NCBI GenBank assembly: GCA_022828595.1
Contig: JAKGHH010000008.1
Location: 7,491,728 to 7,555,727, forward strand
DNA: 64,000 nucleotides
Direction of reading: 5' to 3'
DNA from: Nelumbo lutea
Taxonomy: Eukaryota > Streptophyta > Magnoliopsida > Proteales > Nelumbonaceae
Of this stretch, positions 57,501-58,629 are shown in pieces. Position 1 is the first letter of the stretch. Each line of letters starts with the position of its first letter. Below the pieces are notes generated by a model. That model saw only the letters and a list, made by a program, of their open reading frames with translations. It made no database searches and was not told the origin of the DNA. A program made the position numbers and the translations under genes.

Positions 57501-58315
57501 GTTAGGATAGAAGTTAAAAAAATAAATAAAAATTGGTCAGTTTTATGAAATTGGGATTGGTTCCCCAGTTGGAAAATCTGGTTGGCCGCTTATGTCTTTT
57601 TTCAACGCCAGTTTTTAGGGCCTGAAAACTGTCAAATGGACCAATTGATAAATTTTCTAGTTGGAATTACCGGTCTGGTTCTCGAACACTAGTTTTGAAT
57701 CAACCATGGCCCTTCTTTACACCATCTCATCCATCCAATGGCCACCTATTAGTCATTTGCTTCCTCCCCATGAGAAAATTTTAAGGAAAAAAGGTCCACT
57801 TAATCTCTTAGCAGTATCAGAATCCCTGCATGAATGAGATTTCCAGGATCACATGATAAACTTTATAACTTGTTTTAAGATATTGAGTGCCATTGAACCT
57901 TTAGAATTTGGTTAAATTTAAGTTGGACTTAGGGTTATATTTGAATTTTATTATATTTTTCTTTTGGGTTGGGTGAAAGGTGCAATAAATACCCGGTTTT
58001 GAGGAAAATCTAGAAGTTTAATCTTTTGTTTGAAAGCAAATATACAATAGCTAGCTTCTCATTAGTGAGGCCTATGAGAGGACCAAGCACATCAATCATA
58101 ATTCAGAACATTGTCATTTATGAGCAGCATATATCTTTAGTGCTTTGTAGCATTGGTTGCTTATCATCTACTTTTCTTTTCCTTCTTGTTGCCTCTCTCA
58201 ACAAATCACATTTGAATAACTAACAGAACTTATGCAGGCATTATGTTTATCTGGCTCATTAGTTGCAAGGCAGTTTAATGGTGTACAATCAAGTAGAGCA
58301 GACATGATTATTTCG
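3..58315 (+). CDS. RADA: RADA: plant RadA/Sms-type DNA recombination ATPase, 11 exons, both ends outside the window
   Basis: RadA/Sms is a RecA-related ATPase with a zinc finger and a Lon-like C-terminal domain. Bacterial RadA promotes branch migration during recombination, and the plant homologue is nuclear-encoded and works on organellar DNA (family knowledge). Eleven blocks with GT-AG borders join in frame: 3-679, 3412-3467, 10954-11012, 11153-11224, 13317-13400, 44523-44630, 45792-45854, 47452-47532, 50279-50344, 56287-56442 and 58238-58315, in total 1500 nt or 500 codons. The translation shows a C4 zinc finger, Walker [10 protein letters not shown], Walker [10 protein letters not shown] and the RadA-specific KNRFG motif. 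Exon 1 is open to the window edge, so the start and any transit peptide are upstream. The rest of the Lon-like domain must lie beyond 64000. No stop or frameshift is seen in any exon, so the gene looks functional despite a 31-kb intron. Confidence 0.95.
1551..1567. repeat. (TC)n microsatellite
   Basis: Eight TC units in a row in intron 1. Confidence 0.9.
1681..1738. repeat. (GA)/(GAAA)n purine microsatellite
   Basis: A run of GA units followed by AAAGAG units, all purine on this strand, in intron 1. Confidence 0.9.
2330..2600 (+). mobile_element. LINE remnant: end of an L1-type RNase H domain
   Basis: In one frame the sequence around 2500-2570 reads [20 protein letters not shown], the C-terminal end of the RNase H domain of plant L1 ORF2 (compare 43575-43643, [20 protein letters not shown]). 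The upstream part is full of stops. It is an old 5'-truncated or decayed copy; limits are approximate. Confidence 0.75.
3412..3467 (+). CDS. RADA: RADA exon 2
   Basis: The block follows a TTTTCAG acceptor and encodes [19 protein letters not shown], the stretch just before the RadA ATP-binding loop. It ends one base into a Gly codon before GTATTG, and exon 3 supplies the other two bases. Confidence 0.95.
3973..4497. mobile_element. hAT-like MITE with 8-bp target duplication
   Basis: The ends CAGTGTTTTAGAAGGC and, reversed, AAATGTTTTAAAACGC are similar inverted repeats, and GTCTCCTT flanks the element at 3965-3972 and 4498-4505. An 8-bp duplication and CAGTG-type ends fit hAT elements. The inside holds GGCGTACGCCTC-type repeats and a long polypurine tract at 4139-4275, and no transposase. 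Short open frames over the tract are chance. Confidence 0.85.
4139..4275 (+). repeat. AAAAGG-type polypurine tract
   Basis: About 135 bases almost purely A and G on this strand inside the MITE, such as AAAAGAAAAGGAAAGG. It gives spurious Lys/Glu/Arg-rich frames on one strand and Phe/Ser/Leu-rich frames on the other. Confidence 0.9.
4604..5578. mobile_element. hAT-like MITE, 975 bp, with internal tandem repeats
   Basis: The ends TAAGCCTGTAAACG and, reversed, TAGGCCTGTAAACG are inverted repeats, with ACCTCGAT duplicated at 4596-4603 and 5579-5586. Both ends have subterminal GAATTCGA-like repeats. The middle holds three to four tandem units of about 137 bp (starting near 4807, 4941, 5082 and 5218), plus a TA run at 5378-5395. 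No transposase is encoded. Confidence 0.9.
4807..5235. repeat. Tandem repeat of about 137 bp inside the MITE
   Basis: Units begin GATGGTGGTTGCTTGGG at 4807, 4941, 5082 and 5218 (the second and fourth with changes), giving spacings of 134, 141 and 136 bp. Each unit carries GAGAGATAGAGGAGAAGATG and GAGCCGCGGAGGATGAGG. Confidence 0.85.
6036..6725 (-). pseudogene. LINE ORF2 region after RT, with zf-RVT
   Basis: A 229-residue open stretch reads [18 protein letters not shown], then [15 protein letters not shown] and [14 protein letters not shown], the Cys/His zf-RVT module found between RT and RNase H in plant L1 elements. It belongs to the LINE around it. Confidence 0.85.
6834..7932 (-). pseudogene. 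LINE reverse transcriptase remnant
   Basis: Three broken frames join up: 7932-7618 ([31 protein letters not shown]), 7621-7337 ([13 protein letters not shown], ending near RQGL) and 7106-6834 ([19 protein letters not shown]). Between them, near 7190-7210, the minus strand encodes FADDILLF, the catalytic box. Stops, frameshifts and a poly-K expansion at A-runs (7545, 7755) inactivate it. Confidence 0.9.
8825..9184 (-). pseudogene. LINE ORF2 N-terminus: APE-type endonuclease fragment
   Basis: The frame begins [13 protein letters not shown], the usual start of plant L1 ORF2, followed by LQETKKEV with the catalytic Glu of AP-like endonucleases and the GVYGPN motif. It stops after about 119 residues; the C-terminal endonuclease half with SDH is not open. 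Confidence 0.9.
9371..10439. other. Intron 2 stretch with no recognised gene
   Basis: AT-rich sequence between the decayed LINE and the RTE remnant. A weak inverted pattern of CGGTTC-like words occurs at 9965-10030, possibly an old MITE, but no ends or target duplication are visible. Short open frames on both strands match nothing I recognise. Confidence 0.6.
10440..10800 (-). mobile_element. RTE-type LINE 3' end remnant
   Basis: On the minus strand the sequence near 10790-10680 reads [14 protein letters not shown], then [10 protein letters not shown], the conserved C-terminal end of ORF2 in plant RTE-type LINEs. Downstream comes the common plant 3' tail motif CAACTATTTGGGTAGGCTGC (near 10500). 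One or more stops interrupt it. Confidence 0.8.
10954..11012 (+). CDS. RADA: RADA exon 3: Walker A
   Basis: The block follows TTTTGCAG and reads [19 protein letters not shown], a complete Walker A (P-loop) that binds ATP phosphates. It ends in phase 0 at a GTAAAA donor. Confidence 0.97.
11153..11224 (+). CDS. RADA: RADA exon 4
   Basis: The block continues the helix after the P-loop with [11 protein letters not shown] and ends with VLYVSGEE. The SGEE motif is conserved in RadA and carries the likely catalytic Glu. Acceptor AG is at 11151-11152 and donor GTCAGT at 11225; both ends are phase 0. Confidence 0.95.
12285..12616. mobile_element. hAT-like MITE (GAGCTCGAG-rich) in the LINE
   Basis: The block starts TTAGGGGTGGATTTGAGCC and ends GGCTCGTGGCCACCGCTACC, imperfect inverted ends of the type seen in plant hAT MITEs. 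Both arms are made of GAGCTCGAGCTT-like words and the centre is a TA microsatellite (12484-12520). I could not find a clean 8-bp target duplication. Confidence 0.7.
12484..12520. repeat. (TA)n microsatellite
   Basis: About 17 TA units in the centre of the MITE-like block. Confidence 0.92.
13045..13080. repeat. (TC)n and (CA)n microsatellite
   Basis: A TC run followed by CACACACATG in intron 4. Confidence 0.9.
13246..13272 (+). repeat. Decoy copy of the exon 5 acceptor and first codons
   Basis: The 27 bases match 13311-13337 at 25 positions, including the CAG acceptor and the first 21 bases of exon 5. The copy lies 65 bp upstream of the real boundary and soon runs into non-RadA sequence. Confidence 0.85.
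13317..13400 (+). CDS. RADA: RADA exon 5
   Basis: The block encodes [12 protein letters not shown] and ends LYSSTDIE, typical RadA core sequence. The acceptor is GACAG at 13312-13316 and the donor is GTTGAA, weaker than consensus. A near-identical decoy of the acceptor and first codons lies 65 bp upstream (13246-13272), but its frame soon diverges from RadA. Confidence 0.94.
13560..13857 (+). mobile_element. RTE-type LINE fragment, left part
   Basis: The plus strand encodes [19 protein letters not shown] (the RT catalytic FADD box as FVDD) and, at 13800-13857, [16 protein letters not shown], both conserved words of plant RTE-type LINEs. The copy is broken by stops. An L1 element inserted at 13857/13858; the RTE sequence resumes at 17265. 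Confidence 0.82.
13993..14349 (-). pseudogene. L1 copy a RNase H domain
   Basis: The 118-residue frame reads [33 protein letters not shown] and [19 protein letters not shown], ending FWAQL. EGDS with its catalytic Asp is kept; the usual LADGLA is LLDVLA. It ends about 135 bp before the poly(A) tail. Confidence 0.9.
14841..15490 (-). pseudogene. L1 copy a region between RT and RNase H
   Basis: Broken frames on the minus strand with WAL- and zf-RVT-like words; Cys-containing peptide [18 protein letters not shown] can be read near 14830-14770 with a frame change. It links RT to RNase H in copy a. Details are blurred by frameshifts. Confidence 0.6.
15493..16815 (-). pseudogene. L1 copy a reverse transcriptase
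   Basis: The minus strand from 16770 reads [19 protein letters not shown], then [12 protein letters not shown] and [20 protein letters not shown], then after two stops (one at 16339-16341 in YDLVD-stop) [20 protein letters not shown] and [13 protein letters not shown]. The FADD catalytic box is intact. The 275-residue stretch at 16320-15493 is the longest open part. The domain is inactive as it stands because the endonuclease is gone and stops are present. Confidence 0.92.
16765..17134 (-). pseudogene. L1 copy a ORF1 N-terminal fragment
   Basis: The minus strand at 17121 encodes [20 protein letters not shown] and then [19 protein letters not shown], matching ORF1 of copies b (31298) and c (60503). 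After a stop it goes on with [20 protein letters not shown] and breaks off near 16770. The frame changes once. ORF1 of L1 elements encodes an RNA-binding protein; this one cannot be complete. Confidence 0.85.
17265..17370 (+). mobile_element. RTE-type LINE fragment, right part
   Basis: After the L1 insertion the frame goes on with VAYRIRAS, a stop, and [13 protein letters not shown], the continuation of the YLGSII...HRI region in RTE-type LINEs. The L1 target duplication (17251-17264) is the join. Confidence 0.78.
17371..17924. other. Intron 5 stretch with no recognised gene
   Basis: Old intron sequence between the RTE fragment and the gag-only LTR element. A short minus-strand frame at 17830-17648 has a vague LINE look ([17 protein letters not shown]) but no motif that I can defend. 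Confidence 0.55.
17930..18006 (-). repeat. Truncated 3' LTR of the gag-only element
   Basis: Matches the outer 77 bases of the 5' LTR (TGATGTAGGACCAGCTCAGT onward) with about four differences, then changes to unrelated sequence. Most of this LTR has been deleted. Confidence 0.8.
17985..18959 (-). pseudogene. Gag C-terminal part and acidic tail of the gag-only element
   Basis: The minus strand from 18957 reads [28 protein letters not shown], a stop, then [18 protein letters not shown], the rest of the Retrotrans_gag fold. From 18721 it continues into an acidic region ([23 protein letters not shown]), and 18338-17985 has another open stretch of unknown role ([20 protein letters not shown]). 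No zinc knuckle, protease or RT follows. Two or more stops make it non-coding today. Confidence 0.75.
18965..19692 (-). repeat. 3' LTR of the Tat element
   Basis: A 728-bp repeat of 28507-29300, shorter mainly because it has fewer 40-bp subrepeats (two near 19485-19565). The start TGATGGAGCGC and end CTTCATCA are the same in both. Confidence 0.93.
19693..19715 (-). promoter_or_regulatory. Polypurine tract of the Tat element
   Basis: Directly inside the 3' LTR the minus strand reads AAGGAGTGGGGGGCAAT, a purine run of the kind that primes second-strand DNA synthesis. Confidence 0.75.
19905..20090 (+). promoter_or_regulatory. Cluster of ACGT/TGACG motifs before the TATA box
   Basis: At least seven ACGT cores lie within 180 bp: near 19910, 19951, 19976, 20017, 20035, 20044 and 20067, with CACGTC at 20079. 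Two are TGACGTC or TGACGTTA, like as-1 sites bound by TGA-type bZIP factors, and a CCAAT word is at 20074. The cluster sits 80-260 bp upstream of the TATA box, as expected of a promoter. Confidence 0.6.
20169..20178 (+). promoter_or_regulatory. TATA box of the antisense gene
   Basis: CTATAAATAG fits the plant TATA consensus and lies 181 bp before the proposed ATG, leaving room for a leader of about 150 bases. It is on the plus strand, opposite to gag-pol. Confidence 0.7.
20359..22351 (+). CDS. Antisense accessory gene of the Tat element (gypsy-type transposon-like protein), three exons
   Basis: This frame runs opposite to gag-pol, between pol and the 3' LTR. Proposed exons are 20359-21163, 21254-21684 and 21758-22351; the introns have GTAGGT...CTACAG and GTAAGT...TTGGTAG borders and the frame is kept across both. 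The first exon encodes [40 protein letters not shown] and [15 protein letters not shown], matching the plant family usually named putative gypsy-type transposon or plant transposon protein. Exon 2 is Pro-rich; exon 3 is Ala/Glu-rich, probably coiled coil ([12 protein letters not shown]), with one in-frame TAG at 21809-21811. Function is unknown; related antisense genes are known in Grande-like elements. The start was chosen as the first Met after the TATA box that keeps the domain. Confidence 0.75.
22593..26564 (-). CDS. Tat element pol: protease, RT, RNase H, second RNase H, integrase (1323 aa, open)
   Basis: The frame is unbroken. In order: protease [10 protein letters not shown] (residue 73), RT with [12 protein letters not shown] and YVDNMVV, RNase H ([10 protein letters not shown] to QALADFI), a second RNase H ([46 protein letters not shown]), integrase with its HHCC finger ([15 protein letters not shown]) and DDE residues ([25 protein letters not shown]), and the GPYKV C-terminus. 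The second Asp of the RT box YVDD is Asn here, which should abolish polymerase activity. The pol frame also continues upstream to the gag stop, so the first Met is not a proven start. Confidence 0.95.
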   Translation of the reverse strand: MGGSVVAGCTSAAARTSVREAALEERNPPKRPKTEEPIFFTEDDTRGVHYPHDDALVIKLRISDFEVRRVLVDSGSSADILFKSAFDQLQLQRSELKPANTPLVGFSGEEVRPLGKVTVPVEVGTWPCAVRLNHDFLVVATPSPYNAIIGRPITHILRAAASTYYLAMKFPTDFGIGVARGDQLESRKCYVAALKGKTKAADDLELERPAEQGEERASPTEETVAIRTSATDPARTLSIGASIEDPLRAELVSFLLQNLYIFAWSAADMPGISPGLITHKLNTNPVVRPVRQKKRNLAPERWRAVDKEVEKLLAANFIREVHYPSWVANPVLVKKASGKWRMCVDYTDLNRACPKDCFPLPKIDRLVDATSGNELLSFLDAYSGYNQVRMDPSDEEKTSFITEFSLYCYKVMPFGLKNARATFQRLVNRLFRPLIGTKIECYVDNMVVKTQFSQELIQDLDSVFQILRQFSMKLNPNKCVFDVTSGKFLGYIVNRRGIEANPDKIKAILDMKPPRKVKEVQRLNGRIAALSHFLSKSADRCLPFFKAIKGKGFEWTQDCQFAFDELKGYLASVPTLAQPEVGEILELYLSASDEAVSSVLIKETDRVQRPIYYVSKILQGAEARYPEIEKLAYALVIVARKLRPYFQAHAVIVLTDKPLRQLLIKPKVSDRLTKWAIELNEYDLQYKPRTAIKVQALADFITECTFSHEAPQVEPEVPSSGEPGAPEPIESEPREVAASVASLLIRRSANWDEEPWILHVDGSSNRQGSGARIVLCGPGGTKLEYALRFEFATSNNEAEYEALIAGLDLARKVKAKHLVICSDSQLVVNQVTGEHEARDLSMIAYLAKVKEALLNFQSHIIKQIPRSENTEADALSRLASTSHNNMRTVYIEDLPRPSILRRTEEVAPVLEAEPSWINPLASFLIDGTLPAERNAAKRVQRQAAKYVIIDERLYRRSYTLPYLRCLRPTEAEFVLRDTHEGLCGGHLGGRALTQKALRQGYYWPTMKAEAVELVRKCDKCQKHANIHHQPASDLKYLASPWPFAQWGIDLLGPFPPATGGRKFLVVAVDYFTKWIEAEPLATVTARNIQNFFWKNIVCRFGLPRVLISDNGKQFEDIKFQEWCQNMGIRQNFTSVAHPQANGQTEVMNRAILRRLKARLDRAKGLWAEELPSVLWAHRTTEKAATGETPFNLTYGTEAVIPAKIEIPTLRLETYDDRTNGDELRTNLDLLDEVRDLAHIRTTAYQQQVARYYNSRVKQQSFRVGDLVLRKIMVPEPGMGKLGPNWKGPYKVKRALGGAYELETLEGKRVPRAWNIMNLRRYYL
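26607..28417 (-). pseudogene. Tat element gag, one frameshift
   Basis: Gag forms the particle that packages element RNA. The minus strand has 338 residues from 28417 (Pro/Gln-rich N-terminus, then [20 protein letters not shown]) and, after a frame change near 27425, [18 protein letters not shown] to [19 protein letters not shown], a Retrotrans_gag domain. [14 protein letters not shown] is the His/Cys motif seen at the end of Tat gag. It ends at TAG (26607-26609), in the same frame as pol, so readthrough or an acquired stop are both possible. Confidence 0.88.
28489..28506 (-). promoter_or_regulatory. Primer binding site of the Tat element
   Basis: Next to the 5' LTR the minus strand reads ATTGGCGCCGTCTGTGGG. 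TGGCGCC followed by this tail is the usual sequence at this place in plant Tat-type gypsy elements; I do not assign the tRNA. Confidence 0.75.
28507..29300 (-). repeat. 5' LTR of the Tat element
   Basis: A 794-bp repeat of 18965-19692 with scattered substitutions and extra copies of a 40-bp subrepeat (29046-29166). In LTR elements this copy drives transcription of gag-pol. Confidence 0.93.
29301..29480 (-). pseudogene. Gag N-terminal part of the gag-only element
   Basis: The minus strand encodes [20 protein letters not shown] then FDWVAELKN, the start of a Retrotrans_gag domain (PxFxG..DPxxFxxW). A frameshift lies just before the Tat insertion site. The domain goes on at 18959 on the other side of the Tat element. 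Confidence 0.8.
29595..29606 (-). promoter_or_regulatory. Primer binding site, initiator-Met tRNA type
   Basis: The minus strand reads TGGTATCAGAGC two bases after the LTR, the classical complement of plant initiator Met tRNA, where reverse transcription starts. Confidence 0.88.
29609..30202 (-). repeat. 5' LTR of the gag-only element
   Basis: A 594-bp block bounded by TGATG and CATCA. Its first 77 or so bases (29609-29686) match 17930-18006 with few changes, which identifies the other LTR. The interior has CTCTAATAGTCTTAGGAGTC-like short repeats. Confidence 0.82.
30230..30665 (+). mobile_element. 5'-truncated L1 end with 17-bp target duplication
   Basis: ATAATGAAAGTCTGAAA occurs at 30213-30229 and 30666-30682. 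Between them lie an RNase H piece ([39 protein letters not shown]), a short 3' UTR and an A-tail. RNase H has stops. It belongs to the same L1 family as copies a to c. Confidence 0.92.
30872..31125. repeat. Tandem duplication of about 125 bp
   Basis: Two diverged units start TGGTAATACCAAGGTTACAA (30876) and TGGTAATACCAAGGTACAAA (30999) and share GACCTCAAGTCATAGGGG- and GCCATCCTTTTAAAATCA-like words. No function is evident. Confidence 0.8.
31298..34094 (+). pseudogene. L1 copy b ORF1
   Basis: ORF1 of plant L1 encodes an RNA-binding protein of the DUF4283 type. The frame reads [50 protein letters not shown], then a single TAA (32141-32143) and [32 protein letters not shown]. The stop at 32876-32878 ends this part. 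The Pro/Ser region and a purine-rich tract (33540-33900) follow with a frame change, and the end [20 protein letters not shown] matches copy c. Broken, but only lightly up to 32878. Confidence 0.88.
34106..34389 (+). repeat. 5' LTR of the copia element
   Basis: A 284-bp repeat of 39193-39474, with some 14 substitutions and a 3-bp indel by eye. It holds a TTTCTCTCTTTC pyrimidine run. Confidence 0.95.
34390..34401 (+). promoter_or_regulatory. Primer binding site, initiator-Met tRNA type
   Basis: TGGTATCAGAGC starts directly after the LTR, the standard primer site of plant copia elements. Confidence 0.93.
34402..35005 (+). other. Copia 5' leader
   Basis: About 600 bases between the primer site and the first gag Met. 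No gene is seen; it is probably the untranslated leader with the packaging signal. Confidence 0.7.
35006..36516 (+). pseudogene. Copia gag and protease
   Basis: A Met at 35006 opens [20 protein letters not shown], then a missing base shifts the frame into the ATG at 35068 ([20 protein letters not shown]). The gag core follows, then a zinc knuckle [15 protein letters not shown] (about 35850) that binds RNA, and the protease [10 protein letters not shown] (about 36140). It ends at TAG (36514-36516), and a TGA follows at 36526-36528. In copia the frame should run on into integrase, so both stops are damage. Confidence 0.93.
36541..37920 (+). pseudogene. Copia integrase and start of RT
   Basis: The frame has the GAG-pre-integrase word [11 protein letters not shown] and the integrase core with its catalytic residues in [15 protein letters not shown] and NGVAERKNR, then NRMPT, FGCVFF and the FLGY region, a Pro/Ser linker, and the first RT block [20 protein letters not shown] with GCKWVF. 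It ends at a TGA (37918-37920) that stands where Arg of the RLVAKGY motif is expected (CGA to TGA). Confidence 0.94.
37921..38452 (+). pseudogene. Copia RT middle part, active site altered
   Basis: After the TGA the frame reads [18 protein letters not shown], then a frameshift, [20 protein letters not shown], another shift, and [20 protein letters not shown]. The active-site box YVDD is YVDG (about 38308-38320), so the second Asp is lost. A stop at 38372 and a deletion after KYFLGIE (about 38425) follow. Confidence 0.92.
38445..39185 (+). pseudogene. Copia RT end and RNase H
   Basis: The 246-residue frame has [29 protein letters not shown] (RT thumb) and the RNase H words [19 protein letters not shown] and [12 protein letters not shown], ending before the polypurine tract. 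RNase H residues look intact. Confidence 0.94.
39181..39192 (+). promoter_or_regulatory. Polypurine tract of the copia element
   Basis: CTTGAGAGGGAG lies immediately before the 3' LTR, the usual plus-strand primer of copia elements. Confidence 0.85.
39193..39474 (+). repeat. 3' LTR of the copia element
   Basis: The second copy of the LTR, preceded by the polypurine tract GAGAGGGAG (39184-39192). Confidence 0.95.
39508..40805 (+). pseudogene. L1 copy b ORF2 endonuclease and linker
   Basis: ORF2 starts [12 protein letters not shown] with [10 protein letters not shown] (catalytic Glu) and [10 protein letters not shown] frameshift near 39895 leads into [30 protein letters not shown], a TAG (40134-40136) and SDHWPIVL with the catalytic Asp-His. 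The linker carries [20 protein letters not shown] and stops at 40803. The endonuclease residues are kept but the frame is not. Confidence 0.92.
40806..41940 (+). pseudogene. L1 copy b reverse transcriptase
   Basis: Motifs in order: [12 protein letters not shown] then TAG (Gln lost), [57 protein letters not shown] then TAG (41286-41288), GIRQGD with a frameshift at a C-run (about 41442), FADDTILF and [16 protein letters not shown], then TAG in place of Trp (41854-41856). The FADD box is intact. The enzyme cannot be made. Confidence 0.92.
41932..43179 (+). pseudogene. L1 copy b thumb and zf-RVT region
   Basis: An open stretch to 42627 reads [36 protein letters not shown] and [13 protein letters not shown]. 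After stops and frame changes [20 protein letters not shown] and [16 protein letters not shown] follow, and 42913-43179 reads [20 protein letters not shown]. This is the usual part between RT and RNase H. Confidence 0.88.
43170..43643 (+). pseudogene. L1 copy b RNase H domain, catalytic Asp changed
   Basis: The 157-residue frame reads [53 protein letters not shown] and [20 protein letters not shown]. The catalytic EGDS of copy a is EGNS here, so activity is doubtful. It ends at 43643, 130 bases before the A-tail. A C-run at 43209-43220 comes just before. Confidence 0.93.
43774..44522. other. End of RADA intron 5
   Basis: AT-rich intron sequence between the A-tail of L1 copy b and exon 6. I see no gene or element in it. 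Confidence 0.7.
44523..44630 (+). CDS. RADA: RADA exon 6: Walker B
   Basis: The block follows TTTTTCAG and encodes DILEKVQKL, then ALIVDSIQT (Walker B, binds Mg-ATP), then [10 protein letters not shown]. Both ends are phase 0; the donor is GTTGGA. It joins in frame to exon 5 across a 31.1-kb intron. Confidence 0.96.
44631..45791. other. RADA intron 6
   Basis: Contains a threefold repeat (45098-45570) and otherwise unassigned AT-rich sequence. Confidence 0.7.
45098..45570. repeat. Tandem/segmental repeat, about 140-150 bp, three units
   Basis: ACATGCTTGCTGAATTGACT followed by TGTTTTTCTTCAATATGATT occurs at 45148, 45286 and 45436. CTTCTATAATGGTGATT and CAACTCTTTCAATACAAGTT also recur. The last two units share about 130 bases. 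Confidence 0.9.
45792..45854 (+). CDS. RADA: RADA exon 7
   Basis: The block follows TTCTAACAG and encodes [20 protein letters not shown] plus Val, the beta-strand and helix after Walker B in RadA. It is 21 codons, phase 0 at both ends, with donor GTTAGT. Confidence 0.94.
45855..47451. other. RADA intron 7
   Basis: No gene seen. Two copies of a 30-40 base word (46378-46412 and 46848-46890) bracket about 430 AT-rich bases, perhaps an old MITE. Confidence 0.65.
46378..46890. repeat. Repeat pair CACCTAGGTGATAAGGCGCC / GAGGTGATAAGGCACC
   Basis: TCACCTAGGTGATAAGGCGC (46383) and CATCGCCTAGGTAACACTGA followed by GGTGATAAGGCACCCTT (46850) share GGTGATAAGGC-CCCTT in direct orientation. They could be the ends of a decayed element, but they are not inverted, so the nature is open. 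Confidence 0.45.
47452..47532 (+). CDS. RADA: RADA exon 8
   Basis: The block follows ATTTCAG and encodes [20 protein letters not shown] then DVVLYLE, matching the conserved HVTKxGxIAGPxxLEH region of RadA. It is 27 codons, phase 0, with donor GTTGGT. A decayed copy of its second half lies in the next intron at 47655-47720. Confidence 0.96.
47655..47720 (+). repeat. Decayed duplicate of the second half of RADA exon 8
   Basis: AGCTGGACCTCATGTCTTGA and the bases after it match 47481-47549 (exon 8 and its donor) with substitutions and small gaps. The frame and the conserved residues are lost, so it is not an exon. Confidence 0.85.
47731..48466. mobile_element. hAT-like MITE with ACCCGACC-rich ends
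   Basis: The left end TAGGGCTGTTCATAAGAATG and the reversed right end TGGGTGTTCATGGGTCGGGT are imperfect inverted repeats rich in CCCGACC and CGGTTTCGGTT words, a common plant hAT MITE type. No clean target duplication is visible. The centre is AT-rich without a gene. Confidence 0.72.
49040..49472 (+). mobile_element. Retroposed eL38 mRNA copy, 19-bp target duplication
   Basis: AATAAATCCTACTCATAAA occurs at 49021-49039 and 49473-49491. The 433 bases between hold a leader, an intronless coding frame and a 3' UTR. Such a long duplication points to L1-type retroposition of a mature mRNA. No poly(A) remains next to the right duplication. Confidence 0.85.
49099..49308 (+). CDS. RPL38: 60S ribosomal protein eL38 (RPL38), intact retrocopy
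   Basis: eL38 is a small protein of the large ribosomal subunit. The 69 codons start [20 protein letters not shown], contain SVKIKRSKD and [16 protein letters not shown] and end [10 protein letters not shown], which is the full length of plant eL38 with only a few replacements. No stop or frameshift is present. It lies within RADA intron 8 on the same strand. Having no introns and a target duplication around it, it is a retrocopy. Whether it has a promoter and is expressed cannot be told from sequence. Confidence 0.93.
   Translation: MPKQIYEIKDFLLTARRKDARSVKIKRSKDVDKFKVRCSKYLYTLCVFDSEKTDKLKQFLPPGLSVQDL
49492..50278. other. End of RADA intron 8 with a LINE RT remnant
   Basis: Holds T- and G-runs at 49817-49856 and a minus-strand LINE remnant; the remainder is unassigned. 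Confidence 0.65.
49960..50190 (-). mobile_element. LINE RT remnant around the FADD box
   Basis: The minus strand encodes [20 protein letters not shown] and [13 protein letters not shown], the RT catalytic box and what follows it in L1-type LINEs. Both sides fade out. Confidence 0.82.
50279..50344 (+). CDS. RADA: RADA exon 9: KNRFG motif
   Basis: The block follows ATTTTCAG and encodes [20 protein letters not shown] plus DE. KNRFG is the diagnostic RadA motif needed for its branch migration activity (family knowledge). It is 22 codons, phase 0, with donor GTATTT. Confidence 0.97.
50345..51580. other. Left part of RADA intron 9
   Basis: AT-rich sequence in which I see no gene or clear element. 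Confidence 0.6.
51580..51840 (-). mobile_element. RTE-type 3' tail motif, split by a SINE
   Basis: CTTATCCTAACTATATGAGA followed by TCGGCTACATGAATCC (51590-51627) is the widespread plant motif at the 3' end of RTE-type LINEs. It goes on after the SINE. The same motif occurs near 10500 and at 57155. Confidence 0.65.
51646..51789 (-). mobile_element. tRNA-type SINE, 144 bp, with target duplication
   Basis: TTTGCCATACCATTC (51631-51645) and TTTGCCATTCCATTC (51790-51804) flank it, differing at one base. On the minus strand it reads AAGGGTGCCAACCAGCAGGT, then TTGGTAAGGTCT, ACTTGGGAAATCCTGCCTGC (like a box B, GGTTCGAATCC), ends GGGCTACCCCCATTGTGTAG and has a long A-tail (T-run 51646-51665). This is the layout of plant tRNA-derived SINEs. 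Confidence 0.82.
51940..55240 (-). mobile_element. Decayed LINE (RT to RNase H) in intron 9
   Basis: On the minus strand, pieces in order are [11 protein letters not shown] (about 54650), [20 protein letters not shown] (about 54330), [20 protein letters not shown] and [12 protein letters not shown] (54130-54030), a second LTLLKS-like piece (53760-53690), [19 protein letters not shown] (53360-53300), SCLLCGRC (52900) and, at 52110-51990, [13 protein letters not shown] (RNase H end). Stops are everywhere. It is a different family from L1 copies a to c and partly duplicated or rearranged. Confidence 0.82.
52390..52575 (-). mobile_element. Possible short LINE 3' end inside the decayed LINE
   Basis: A T-run at 52396-52408 follows TTTTCTTTTA, which recurs at 52582-52593. 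The sequence between could be a 5'-truncated LINE tail of about 170 bp. The duplication is short and low-complexity, so this is tentative. Confidence 0.4.
55340..55600 (-). mobile_element. LINE zf-RVT end fragment
   Basis: The minus strand encodes SLFASQLVS, then after a small insertion [18 protein letters not shown] and [18 protein letters not shown], the FWxLWxERNxRIF word of plant L1 ORF2. It is separate from the LINE at 51940-55240 because RT follows it again. Confidence 0.75.
55453..55472 (+). mobile_element. 20-bp micro-insertion: a poly(A) tail with 18-bp target duplication
   Basis: CAAGAAACAAGCTGAGAA occurs at 55435-55452 and 55473-55490. Between them are only ATTATC, 13 A and T. This looks like a retroposition event truncated to the tail; L1 3' ends here finish TTATTGATAAAAAAA. 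Confidence 0.75.
55600..56286. other. End of RADA intron 9
   Basis: No gene or clear element; short open frames only. Confidence 0.6.
56287..56442 (+). CDS. RADA: RADA exon 10
   Basis: The block follows TGTCAG and encodes [19 protein letters not shown] and ends [14 protein letters not shown], the join between the ATPase core and the Lon-like domain. It is 52 codons, phase 0 at both ends, with donor GTATTA. Confidence 0.96.
56443..58237. other. RADA intron 10
   Basis: AT-rich, with an RTE-type 3' tail motif at 57145-57210 (CTTATCCCAACTATATGGGG then TCGGCTACATTAATCC), TA runs near 57310, and GGTTCAACCAGCCGGGTTGA-like words near 57020 that may belong to an old MITE. No gene seen. Confidence 0.65.
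58238..58315 (+). CDS. RADA: RADA exon 11: start of the Lon-like domain
   Basis: The block follows TTATGCAG and encodes [20 protein letters not shown] then ADMIIS, the entry to the Lon-protease-like domain, where RadA has ALV...R...G...R. It is 26 codons, with a perfect GTGAGT donor. No later RADA exon is visible up to 64000. Confidence 0.94.
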
Positions 58316-58629
58316 GTGAGTAACTGTTCTGCTAGGATTTGTATTGATGCATGGAAGATTGTGCATTCTTTTTTTCCTGTAGCATTAATTTGTCTCCAGA
58401 ATACTAAATTCTCAAAATTCTGCGGATGTCATGGATTAAAAAGTCGTTACTTTATACACTATTTTCTTTTGATTTCTACATGTTTTCCCGTGTTTCTTTG
58501 ATCCTAGTACCGTCCTACTCAAAATTTCATTTGAATAGAGTTGGTATGTGCTAAAGGGAAAATGATTATCACTCCTTTGAGAAGGGTGAATTGTTACTCG
58601 ATCTGTTAGATGAGAAAGTAAGTTGCAGC
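58316..58629. other. RADA intron 11, first part
   Basis: Unassigned AT-rich sequence after the exon 11 donor. Confidence 0.6.

Noticed and set aside
3..58315. Bacterial contamination, since RadA is a bacterial protein
   Set aside because: The gene has ten GT-AG introns with plant elements in them, so it is a nuclear plant gene.
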